The position numbers were made by a program, and so were the translations under genes. Of a stretch of DNA of 64,000 nucleotides, positions 22,330 to 31,689 are shown in pieces. Source of the stretch: Toxorhynchites rutilus septentrionalis (lineage: Eukaryota; Arthropoda; Insecta; Diptera; Culicidae); contig NC_073746.1 in assembly GCF_029784135.1 (NCBI RefSeq), positions 11,529,475-11,593,474 on the forward strand, given 5' to 3'. The stretch's first letter is position 1, and the number at the start of each line of letters is the position of its first letter. Below the pieces are notes generated by a model. That model made no database searches. It saw nothing but the letters and a program-made list of their open reading frames with translations, and had not been told where the DNA came from.

Positions 22330-22520
22330 GTGGTTTATATTCAGATGCAGAATGTTCAACTGTATATTGCGCGTTTCCGTGTTGGCAAACCAGACAGCCT
22401 TTATATCTTTGCAGATAATAGAAAAACAAAGCATTACAAGTATTTCACGATTAAACTTATATGGAACATATGCTTTGTTTTGCAACTCTGTGCATAGCAA
22501 AACGTGGAAAATTTGAAACA
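22330..22520 (+). repeat. Dispersed repeat, paired with 1,186-1,300
   Basis: Inverted match to 1,186-1,300 over about 120 bp (TGTATATTGCGCGTTTCCGT and CCTTTATATC blocks). Non-coding. Confidence 0.55.
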
Positions 22521-22901
22521 TAATAAACTTAAATGGAAACAAAATTAATCTATCTATCTATCTATATATATATAAAAATGGAGTGATGTCTGTCTGTCTG
22601 TCTGATTCTTATAGACTCGGAAACTACTGAACCGATCGACATGAAAATTGGTATGTAGGGGTTTTTGGGGCCGGGGAAGGTTTTCGTGATATTTTGAGAT
22701 CCCTCCCCCCTCTCTAAGGGGGGGCTGCCATACAAATGAAACACAAATTTCTGCATTACTCGGAAATTAATCAAGCAAATGAAACCAAATTTGGCATGTG
22801 GAGGTTTTAGGATGCAATAAATGTTTCTATGGTGATAAGATACTCCTTCCCCCTCTCTTAGAGGGGGCTGCCATACAAATGAAACACAATTTTTTGCATT
22901 A

Positions 22902-24201
22902 AAAGGTGTGTCACATCAAATTGCATCACGGAAAAAACGCTGTAGAAATTCGCCCAGTAGACCGATCCTTTTGAAAATTTTAGACAGTAAAATAAAAACT
23001 ATTAAACAACTTTTGGCATTTTCTTTTTATTCATACTTCGAGCCCAGGCCCGTATGCTCGCACCTTCCTCTTTACCCCGACCATAAGGTTCTGTACAACG
23101 TCAGGTTGTAGTTTTATTTTTGAACAGAAATCCATTTTCTCTTGAAGTCCGCCTCCGATTGGACAACTTTTGGGTTCTTCCGGAGGGCCTGCTTCATAAT
23201 CGACCAATATTTCTTAATTGGGCGAAGTTCCGGCGCGTTGGGCGGGTTCATTTCCTTTGGCACGAAGGTGACCCCGTTGGCTTCGTACCACTCCAACACG
23301 TCCTTTGAATAGTGGCACGAAGCGAGATCCGGCCAGAAGATGGTCGGGCCCTCGTGCTGCTTCAATAGTGATAGTAAGCGCTTCTGTAGGCACTCCTTAA
23401 GGTAAACCTGCCCGTTTACCGTGCCGGTCATCACGAAGGGGGCGCTCCGCTTTCCGCAAGAGCAGATCGCTTGCCACACCATGTACTTTTTGGCAAACTT
23501 GGATAGTTTCTGCTTGCGAATCTCCTCCGGAACGCTGAATTTGTCCTCCGCGGAGAAGAACAACAGGCCCGGCAGCTGACGAACGTCCGCTTTGACGTAG
23601 GTTTCGTCGTACATTACCAGGCAATGCGGCTTCGTCAGTATTTCGGTGTACAGCTTCCGGGCTCGCGTCTTCCCCACCATGTTTTGCCTTTCGTCGCGGT
23701 TAGGAGCCTTCTGAACCTTGTATGTATGCAGGCCCTCCCGCTGCTTGGTCCGCTGGACGAATGAACCTGACAAATTCAGCTTATTGGCGACATCCCGGAC
23801 TGAACTTCTCGGATCACGTCTAAACTGATTAACTACGCGCTTGTGATCTTTTTCACTGACGGAGCATCCATTTTTGCCGTTCTTCACCTTCCGGTCGATG
23901 GTTAGGTTCTCGAAGTATCGTTTTAGTACTCTGCTGATCGTGGATTGGACGATTCCCAGCATCTTATCGATGTCCCGATGTGACAACTCCGGATTCTCGG
24001 AATGAGTGCACAGGATTAATTCACGACGCTCTTTTTTGTTCGACGACATTTTTCCAAATTTACGAAAAATTGACAGTGAAGCATGGCCAACGTGATCTAT
24101 ACACTCTTATCTGATTATAAGCGAAAGCTGAAGATATAATTCCTAAAAATTAAATTTCTACAGCGTTTTTTCCGTGATGCAATTTGATGTGACACACCAT
24201 T
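22902..24201 (-). mobile_element. ITm-superfamily DD37E transposon, copy 2
   Basis: A 1,300-bp element flanked by TA (22,900-22,901 and 24,202-24,203), with ends AAAGGTGTGTCACATC and its near complement. It is in the opposite orientation to copy 1. The interior is a minus-strand transposase. Confidence 0.93.
23031..24049 (-). pseudogene. DD37E transposase with catalytic E-to-K change
   Basis: Same protein as the other two copies, open for 311 codons from ATG at 24,049. The catalytic glutamate is lysine here: the block reads RPIKKYWSIMKQ (codon AAG, at about 23,213-23,215) where both other copies have IEKYW. The first motif is also altered (VMYDETYVK), though the aspartate next to the glutamate is retained. 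An extra-base frameshift near 23,114-23,120 ends the frame before the last 26 or so residues, which persist out of frame to a relict stop at 23,031. Two independent lesions make this copy inactive, although overall identity to the others stays very high. Confidence 0.92.
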
Positions 24202-24545
24202 TACTCGGAAATTAATCAATCAAACGAAACCAAAGTTGGCATGTGAAAGTTTTAGGGTGCAATAAATGTTTCTATGATGGTTAGACAGTCCTTCCCCTAC
24301 TCAAAGGGGGGGCTGCCATACAAATGAAACACAAATTTCTGCATTACTCGAGAATTATTCAAGCAAATGAAACCAAATTTGGCATGTGGAGGTTTTAGGA
24401 TGCAATAAATGTTTCTATGGTGTTAAGATACTCCTTCCCCCTCTCTTAGAGGGGGCTGCCGTACAAATGAAACACAAATTTTTGCATTACTCGAGAATTA
24501 ATCAAGTAAATGGGCGGGACGAAGTTTGCCGGGTTAGCTAGTTTT

Positions 24546-24660
24546 CTAATAAAATAAGAAAAATGTGCACGTGGACGACCGGGGGAGGGGTATGTAAATG
24601 TCGACGCTTATCCACGGAGGGGGAGGGGGGAGTCTAAAATCGTACTTAGCAAGGTATTGC
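24546..24660. repeat. Dispersed repeat, paired with 975-1,080
   Basis: Inverted match to the left-end segment, with GGACGACCGGGGGAGGGGTAT and GGAGGGGGAGGGGGGAGTCTA as G-rich landmarks. Non-coding. Confidence 0.5.
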
Positions 24661-24846
24661 AAAAAAAAAGGTAAATTCGAAGAAATCTTTGGATTCGAAA
24701 AAGTCTACAGATTTACATTAAAAATAATAACATCTTTAGATGTATGATCGAGTTGTTTATCTGTCCTGGTTAATGTTACATTTGGGTTAATGGAATTCGG
24801 TTAAACAACAGTGGTGAAGTTACCAACCGTATTTCTGACTTCCAGG

Positions 24847-24963
24847 CCAAGCTACTCCCAGTTCTACGAGCAAAGTATACTCAACCGACCACTGTTCCAC
24901 CCGTTCCCGTTCTTCGCCATGCTCCAGCAGCAGGGTCACCAGCTAAATCCAGCCTTAAGCAAG
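24847..24963 (+). CDS. sens-like: GFI1/Senseless-family gene, exon B
   Basis: A 117-nt exon between the acceptor TTCCAG (24,841-24,846) and donor GTAAGT (24,964). The first base completes the AG|G codon from exon A. The frame then reads PSYSQFYEQSILNRPLFHPF and continues with PFFAMLQQQGHQLNPALS, ending in phase 2. The run of aromatic and proline residues resembles the linker upstream of the fingers in Senseless proteins (by memory of family style, not alignment). No other frame is open across it with matching splice phases on both sides. Confidence 0.85.
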
Positions 24964-25042
24964 TAAGTTGAACGAACTCGAGCTCGATTTCAGCACCACA
25001 TCAACACAACACTTTTTTCCTCAACTGAAGCCTTTCCCGCAG

Positions 25043-25399
25043 CTATCATCCCTCGTCGCCGGAGGATATTCTTCGGTTGCGGCATTTCATGGCTCAGAAT
25101 GCGGCCGCCGCTGGTGCCGTGGTGGCGAACGGAGCCGCCGGTGGTGGTGGTGGCGGAAATGGTCCTGTCGCAGCCCACCTAGACTTTGGTCACCCGCATC
25201 ACCCCCACCATCTCCTGATGCGACCAGGTATGAGAACCGCATTTGGTGAAGTTTATCCATGTATTAAATGTGACAAAATCTTTACTACCCCCCACGGATT
25301 AGAAGTGCACGCGCGGAGATCGCACAACGGCAAACGACCGTACGCCTGTGAGCTGTGCAACAAAACCTTCGGTCACGAAATTAGTTTAAGTCAACATAG
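25043..25399 (+). CDS. sens-like: GFI1/Senseless-family gene, exon C (zinc fingers 1-2)
   Basis: Starts after a CCCGCAG acceptor (25,036-25,042), only 79 bp after exon B. One base completes an AAC codon, then the exon reads [20 protein letters not shown], an Ala/Gly-rich stretch (polyglycine at about 25,140-25,160) and a His/Pro-rich stretch. Two C2H2 fingers follow. Finger 1 has [17 protein letters not shown] and finger 2 has [17 protein letters not shown], joined by the [11 protein letters not shown] linker. The [14 protein letters not shown] block is diagnostic for the GFI1 family. The exon ends AG|GTAGGA, splitting the Arg codon that follows the first His of finger 2. Confidence 0.95.
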
Positions 25400-25468
25400 G
25401 TAGGAAGCTTGGAAGCTGGTCTCCGCAATGTTTCTAACAAAACTGGACGTTTTGCGTTTCATCCACAG

Positions 25469-25650
25469 AGCTGTGCATAGTGTAGAGAAAGTGTTCGAGT
25501 GTAAGCAGTGCGGGAAGGCCTTCAAGCGATCGAGTACCCTGTCGACTCATCTGCTGATCCACAGCGATACCCGGCCCTATCCGTGTGGGTTCTGTGGGAA
25601 GCGATTTCACCAGAAGAGCGACATGAAGAAGCACACCTACATCCATACCG
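25469..25650 (+). CDS. sens-like: GFI1/Senseless-family gene, exon D (zinc fingers 3-4)
   Basis: Follows a 69-bp intron ending ATCCACAG. It completes finger 2 (AVHSVEKV), then encodes finger 3 ([20 protein letters not shown]) and finger 4 ([20 protein letters not shown]), with the SDTRPYP linker between them. These are near-identical to fingers 3 and 4 of vertebrate GFI1. The exon ends ACCG|GTGAGT inside the next TGE linker, so more fingers must follow. Vertebrate GFI1 has two further fingers (CQVC and CDLC types). No sequence encoding them was found before 64,000, so the next intron exceeds 38 kb. I cannot tell from this window whether the gene is the orthologue of Drosophila sens or its paralogue sens-2. 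Confidence 0.95.
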
Positions 25651-27701
25651 GTGAGTTTGATTTGCCCTTACTACAGACTGTTGAACACAGCACATTGATT
25701 CTTCAAAGTCAGCGACTTGACAGCGTATCAAAGTATAAGAAAAAAACACATGTTTGTTTTACATAACAAATATTTAGATTCAATCGATCCTGTCCGGTAC
25801 AACATGTGTCCAAAAATTCGCCGAAACCGAAAGATGGAAGCATATTGACATGAAAACCACGAGTTTACCCCCTTGAGGCGGGCTAGCAAACAAATTTTGT
25901 CAATATCCCCGAAAACATAAGAAAAAAAAAAACAAGAGGAATGACATCGAAACGACCTGACCAAAAACTAACAATTTGTACAACAAGCAAAGGTCGGAAA
26001 AGTTTTCGGGTAAACTGTGCCACTGCCACCCCCTTTTTCGTTGAGAGACTGTGTGTTGTTGAGGGATAGGGCTGATCATTTACATCGTCTAATCCTATTC
26101 ATACTCACAGATCTGTGAAAATCCATTGTGTTGTGTTACAATACAAATAGATTGTGTGGTATCACTCCAACCCTGGAGCGGAATCCCTTTCTCCGCTTTT
26201 GGCGAAGAATTGGTAATCCTAATTTGAGGTTTGTTGACGTTTCTTTGTGTTCACGGCGGTGGAGGCTAGAGGACAATTTTCCCATTTTCGTCACCCCTTT
26301 CTCGACCCGTTGAACCCCTCTCCAGGAACGTGAGAAAATCCAGCACATGCTTTGCTCTCGCTTCCATCACAAGACTCGATGCCGCCTTCGCTCGATCGTA
26401 GTCAAAAATCCTGCAGGCATAAGAAAATAGATTATTGATTTCTCATCTCAGACCACCGCGCAAGATGGAGTCTGTGCCTAGAAGCTGATTTTTATCCCCT
26501 CTCCTCCCCACCGCTCAGAACAGCCTTCGCAAACGGCGGTGGAAAATCACATCAAAACAGAGTACCGTCGCTCCAAAATGGATGGAAATTTATGCAACAA
26601 ACCGAAAGGAAGCGCCGGGGCTGCAACGAGGGATGGGAGAGCAGAAAAAAAAATAAATTTCCATTCAAATTGCTGCGCTCAAAGCGAAACTTCCCTTCAA
26701 TCTTTGCATCATAGCAGAAGAAGCAGCGGTGCTTCATTCGCGGCTTATGGAGCGAAAGAGCAAACGGAATAATGGGAACGCAACAAAAAAAAATCACTCC
26801 CCGCAAAATTTTACCGCGATTTTATTCTTCCTAACTTCATAACAGCGCCACCATCGGTCGGGCGGTCCGGGAAACCGATTTGGTAACGCTAAATGAGGAA
26901 AAAATGGTGCCCATAGAGATAAATTTTAATTTCAATTATCATTAAACTTTTTTTTAAGAGTTTCATAAAAAAAGATTTCTTCTGTGGTTTCTGCGCTTTT
27001 GCGCGATTGGAGAGTTGTTTTTTTTTTCTTCAAACCGCCACGGAGAGGATGAATTGATATTCCCCGAGATGAAATGAAACAATGAGCGAGAGTTCTTTTT
27101 ATAGGTCTTTAAAGTTGGATCACAATGGTTGTTCGGGGCGAGAAAAGTTTTTCGGCGGTTAGCTGAGGTTTGATTTTCGGGCTTTATTTGCCATAGAAAA
27201 ATTGCTTGTACCTAAAAAACGCGCCCAAACATTTTTATGGGATGTATTCAATCATCCAAATGGTATCACTTCGGACACCATTTTGGAGCTGCAGTATTAA
27301 TTGCGAACGCTACCACGAAGACCTTTTTTTCAATTGACACACTCGATTATAATTTATAGTTCAGCATCATTTTACAACCACTCCAATTCACCTTTGGCAA
27401 CGCATGAAACCAAGAGTAAACCTGTGCATGTGAGCCAAAAATACAGAAGTACTTTCCACTGAACAACATCAGAATCGAAATGGTACTTCCACCGAACAAA
27501 ATTACGCTACTACGATAGAATGGATAGAATGAAGGCTCTGATCGGATGGCTTACAGTTGCACTATGGGCGATTTCAATACAAGCAAGTGGGCAAAAATAT
27601 TTTCTTCATTTTCCAACACTTGTGGTATCTATGTGGTATCTCTATGATCAAAACAAGTTGATAATTTGTGACTATATTACGGTCAAGGCGTGTATTTTTT
27701 A
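25651..27701. other. Repeat-poor proximal part of the last intron in view
   Basis: Begins with the GTGAGT donor. Unlike most of the window it shows no paired repeats, and it has GC-richer blocks around 26,160-26,780. No coding family recognised. A candidate location for intronic enhancers, by inference only. Confidence 0.4.
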
Positions 27702-28447
27702 TACGAGGGTCACTATTTATATTTCTGGAATTGGCAACACTGATGTCATGTGAGTCCATCTGACGGTTCCATCGTAAAGTTTGACATTTTTGACGATATA
27801 TGTACTCAAAACATTTTGTCATACGGACGCTATTTGTTTATTTTATATTTAGTTGAAAGTTTGGTCTCGGCAAAAAAATGGAACTGAATCGTGAATATTT
27901 TCGTGCGATAATTTTTTACCACGACTTTCGACGTGGATTATCACAACAAGAGTGCGTCAATCAACTTAATTTGACTTTTGGCGATAAAGCTCCATCAAAA
28001 ACCACTGTGTATCGCTGGTATAGTGAATTCAATCGTGGTCATATTTCGCTGTTCGACGAGTTTCGTGAAGGTCGTCCAAAATCGGCTGTAGTGCCAGAAA
28101 ACATCGATGCTGTGCACGAAATGATTAAGCAAGATCGTCATGTAACCTATTGTGAGATTGAGGCATCCCTAAGCATTAGTTCCACCAGCATATATGCGAT
28201 TTTACATGAACACTTAGTTGTGCGAAAATTATGTTCACGTTGGATCCCACATAATTTGACAATCGCTCAAAAAAAAAGGCTCGTGTCGATTGGAATAAAT
28301 GCTTTGAAAATTGGTTTAAGCGCATGCAAAAGTGTCGATCGATCATCGATCATCGTGGCGAGTACTTTGAAAAACTATAAAAATATATTCGCAGCTTAAC
28401 TATTTGTTTTTGTTCCTATTCCAGAAATATAAATAGTGACTCTCGTA
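27702..28447 (+). mobile_element. Internally deleted mariner element
   Basis: A 746-bp element flanked by TA (27,700-27,701 and 28,448-28,449). The inverted termini are TACGAGGGTCACTATTTATA and its near complement (GAGAGTCACTATTTATATTT on the other end), about 28-30 bp long. The interior is a transposase gene lacking its catalytic core. Confidence 0.92.
27878..28399 (+). pseudogene. Mariner transposase, catalytic domain deleted
   Basis: The 173-codon frame starts MELNREYFRAIIFYHDFRRG and contains the two mariner DNA-binding helix-turn-helix motifs, including the APSKTTVYRWYSEFNRG block and the DEFREGRPKSAVVPENIDAV linker. It reaches SRWIPHNLTIAQKKRLV. It then jumps directly into the extreme C-terminal sequence, which in a shifted frame reads KCFENWFKRMQKC followed by HRGEYFEKL at about 28,290-28,380. 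The region with the DD34D triad, roughly half of a normal 345-residue mariner transposase, is gone. What remains could at most bind its own termini. Whether it is expressed is unknown. Confidence 0.9.
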
Positions 28448-28459
28448 TAAGCAGATATA

Positions 28460-29990
28460 AGAAATTTTTTTTCCTTTATTTAATTAGGCTCAAGTGGATA
28501 AAGAGCCATAATCAAGCAGTACATTTTTGAACTATTTGAATATATTATAACTACATAATCATTAACTTAAGTCTAATTAGCTAAAACTACAGAACAATTA
28601 AAAAATATAATTTATTCCTTCGTTGCCTCGTCGGTATTATTCTTGTCTGGAACAGTGCCTGTGGCGGGTCGTAACAACTACATCGCCAGTTGAAGTAGCA
28701 ACTGGTAGGGGAAAAGGGGGGAATTTGGACCACCTGAGCAAATCGCCTAATATTTCCAAACCAATACGGTCTAAATCAAAAATGTCACATTGTATACTAA
28801 GCTACACTTGTTTTCGCTAAATCAATAATATCTAATCATTATATCAAGCTTTAAACTACCAAATATATCATAAAATAAAAGAGATAATTTTTGGATATTA
28901 AAATTTGATGCGGGGTGATTTGGACCAGTGTGTGTTTCATCGAAAAAAAAAAACATACTTATGTTTATGTAAAGTATTTTGGAATAATGTTACAATCAGT
29001 AACAGTGTTTTGGGATCGATACCAGAGGTCTTAGCCAGATTCCAGACCAGAAAAATTGGTTTGAGACCATCTCGAATTCTGCATGAATTTTTCACTGTTG
29101 TTCGAGAATTTTCAAACACTTTCGATGCTTGGTCAAAGAAAATCCGTTCTTGATGGCCTGCGTTGCTCTTTCAGGCTCCTCCTTCTTCCAACGCTGTCTG
29201 CCCATACTCTTATTGTAATTCAGCGGCATCTGCAATCAATTAGACCAAAGAAAAACCTCAAATCTGTAGGACCAATTCACCCCACACAACATGCAAAAAT
29301 TAAAATGCAATTAATTTCGTTTATTGTTATCAAACTTACAGTTTCGCAGCATCAAATTGTTCCTCTTCTGTAGGCGAACAGAACTTTACTGCACAATACA
29401 CGAAAAGTTTGTTTATTCAGCGAGAAAAACCTTAAAACCACGATCGGAAAATTCACATTTTTGACAATCAAAGTGCTTGCTACCATTTCCTGCCATCTGT
29501 CGAATTTTACCAAAGTTTTTTACGTTAGTTACATACGGTTCAATAATGAAAGAAGATGACATTATAAATAATCCTAGCTGAGCCGTACTTTTTGAGATAA
29601 TGGGGTGGTCCAAATCACCCCGTGTTACCCTAGTAGGTAGTGAGTGCCTCCTTGCTACGTTAATAGCTACTGTAATGATCTTATCTCAACGGGTACTAAG
29701 TTCTGCTTATGTAATAGGAAAGGAAAGGAGAATGGACAAGTGGTAGTAGGAGATGCGACCTAAATAATAATATGAGCGCTTCTTAGGGAGACATATGTGG
29801 GGAGCATAAAATTAGGGTCGCGAGTAGATAGATACAACTGATATCGCGAACTGGCATGCGTGAGTGTCCTCCTTTAACCCTTTAAATCGGCAACCAGTTT
29901 GATTATTTCATTGCAAAATTCATTACATGACCAAACAACGTGCTCGATGATATCCTTGACCACAATTGCAAATATAAGAAAATATTTTAA
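28460..29990 (-). mobile_element. 5'-truncated LINE tail, split by another element
   Basis: Minus strand, in two parts: 28,460-28,711 (3'UTR, with poly-A side at 28,465-28,480 and GAGCC..AATTAAATAAAGG) and 29,632-29,990. The second part, read on the minus strand, encodes DIIEHVVWSCNEF. This matches the C-terminal HNIEHVVWSCEVY of ORF2 in the LINE at 52-55.8 kb. The 3' part also matches 42,640-42,850 (TTGCCTCGTCGGTA, GGAACAG.GCCTGTGG). It is an older relative of the full-length element. Confidence 0.7.
28712..29631. mobile_element. Inverted-repeat element inserted in the LINE tail
   Basis: Left end GGGGAAAAGGGGGGAATTTG followed by GACCACC. Right end GGTGGTCCAAATCACCCCGT followed by GTTACCC. 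These are imperfect complements of about 28 bp. An extra internal GGGGTGATTTGGACCA copy is at 28,914-28,929. The flanks read GGTAG / GTAGG. About 920 bp, non-coding, superfamily not assigned. Confidence 0.65.
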
Positions 29991-31320
29991 ATTAAAAAAA
30001 AATTTCGGGATTCAGCCCTTCCCTTTTTCAGTGGAGTAATTTCAAAAGAAATCGACAAACAACAAAACCTGATTATTTTTGATTCGAATGAAAGTTTGCA
30101 CTTCATTTGGATTTGGGAGTTTTCCACAGCATTTTAGATTTTTTTGACTCAAACGTAAGGGCGTATCGATTTTAGTGAGAGAAATCATTGATAATTTATA
30201 TCTCAAAAACTATGGATCCTTCCGAAACAGTGTCTTAGAAAGGGTTATAGAGAATTGATGTCTAAATGTGAATAAAATATACACTGAAAAAAATATTTGC
30301 AATTTCTAAAATACAATTTTTTCAATTTTTTTTCAATTTTTTATATAAAATAGAGGTCATGCAGAAAATTTAAAAAACGGGTACAAGATGGTAAAACTAT
30401 TTTTGACAATCTTTGTGGAACATCAAATTTTTGAGAATGTTCGAAACTTCGAATTTTTGTATGTTTGTATGTGTATGGGGAGCATTTCCTCCCACCGGAA
30501 TGTGTTCCCTAACAGAGACATCAAAACCAAGCTGCCTGGAGGAAATCGACATTGCAAATGTATGCAAGTCGGGGGCATTTTTGTATTGCAAGTAAGGTGA
30601 GTGATAAGATTAATTCTAGCAAATAAAATTTAAAAGTGACGAACCAGCCGAAATGTTTTGAAAGCCACTAAAATAGATAGAGAGAGAAAATAAAATTTAA
30701 ATTTGGAACTTTAATGTTGGTTGCTTTGTAAAATTTCATATCATTGTTGCGAAAACGTAATCTACCACGCCAATCGACATAATACATAAATCGCTCAAAC
30801 TCTTTTAATTCAATTGAATTCAAAATGTTCCATTCAAACACTTATTGTTATCGATCACGAATGTACGGCCAAAAAATCGTGTATTGTCGTGTATTGTAAA
30901 ATTTAGCACAAGTGTAACTGTAAAATTGTATATGGTAGCAGTTGTGTTAAAAATGACTTGGATTATGAAACGATTCATTTACATTTTCATAAATTAAAAC
31001 CAAGGTTTGTTCCCGCTCGAGAACGAATCGTTTGGTTTAGGCTGTCTGTTTTGTTGTGTTCATTTTCATCCAAGGGAAGTTTATACGGCGAGAAAAATTG
31101 GAAAAATGAAGAAATATTAGAAAAAGTGATTTCCCATATGCTCTACATATAGTATTAGGTGTTGTTAGTCCAATAAAATTTCGCATTGGGTTGAATGAAC
31201 ACTCAGAAAGTAAAAAATATAAAAGAAAATAACCTTTTCCATTTCAAATATTTTCTCTATATTAAAGTAACATTTTTTTACTGATGAGAAAAATCGATAA
31301 TTGTGTTCGGTGTTGGTAAT
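29991..31320. other. AT-rich intronic sequence
   Basis: No gene recognised. It contains the single minisatellite unit described separately at 30,478-30,594. The rest has no paired repeat that I could identify. Confidence 0.4.
30478..30594 (-). repeat. Solitary inverted unit of the 95-bp minisatellite
   Basis: The reverse complement reads like one unit of the 14.25-14.85 kb array: AAAAATGCCCCCGACTTGCA, TTTGCAATG.CGATTTCC, GGTTTTGATGTCT.TGTTAGGGA. Present once here, 16 kb from the array. Confidence 0.85.
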
Positions 31321-31545
31321 TATCTTATATTATATTGGAGAGTTTTTTTTTCTTTATTTCATCCATGCATATCACAGGAGGCATCTAGTCTAGGATAACA
31401 GAATGCAGTTTTTATCATATCTCGTTTCACTTCGGTATCTTTTATCTGATACGCACCATCCAACGACTGTTTACCATCCTTCTGTCATCATCATTCGGTA
31501 AACACTGGTGGAGTGCGCTAACAATACCCCACAACCAAACAAAAT

Positions 31546-31561
31546 GGCCCTTTTCAGGGCC
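31546..31561 (+). promoter_or_regulatory. Perfect histone 3' stem-loop with downstream element
   Basis: GGCCCTTTTCAGGGCC: an exact 6-bp stem and TTTC loop, flanked by A-rich 5' and ACCAAA-type 3' sequence as in replication-dependent histone genes. Sixteen bases further is TTATTAAAGAGTTTAACGAT, a purine-rich stretch like the U7-binding histone downstream element. It also parallels the sequence after the decayed stem-loops near 8.4 and 9.6 kb. No histone coding sequence could be recognised upstream (31,330-31,545), so this is an isolated 3'-end fragment. Confidence 0.8.
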
Positions 31562-31689
31562 ACCAAATCATTATTAAAGAGTTTAACGATGTAATTCTTC
31601 AAACATATCCAAAATCAACAGATAGCCTAACGGAATCCTACGTCAACTATGCGGTCGTCTCTCGGACACAACCCTCCTGTGACTTTTTT

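Larger units (their letters stand above)
22555..24545 (-). repeat. GCAGCC-unit array, copy 2, split by a DD37E transposon
   Basis: Inverted relative to the copy at 16.3 kb. It starts with TATATATATAAAAATGGAGT and the (TCTG)n stretch and ends with CGGGACGAAGTTTGCCGGG. The 145-bp units occupy 22,680-22,899 and 24,204-24,520. The break at 22,901/24,202 falls at a TA within GCATTACTCGG of one unit, so the transposon is younger than the array. Confidence 0.87.
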
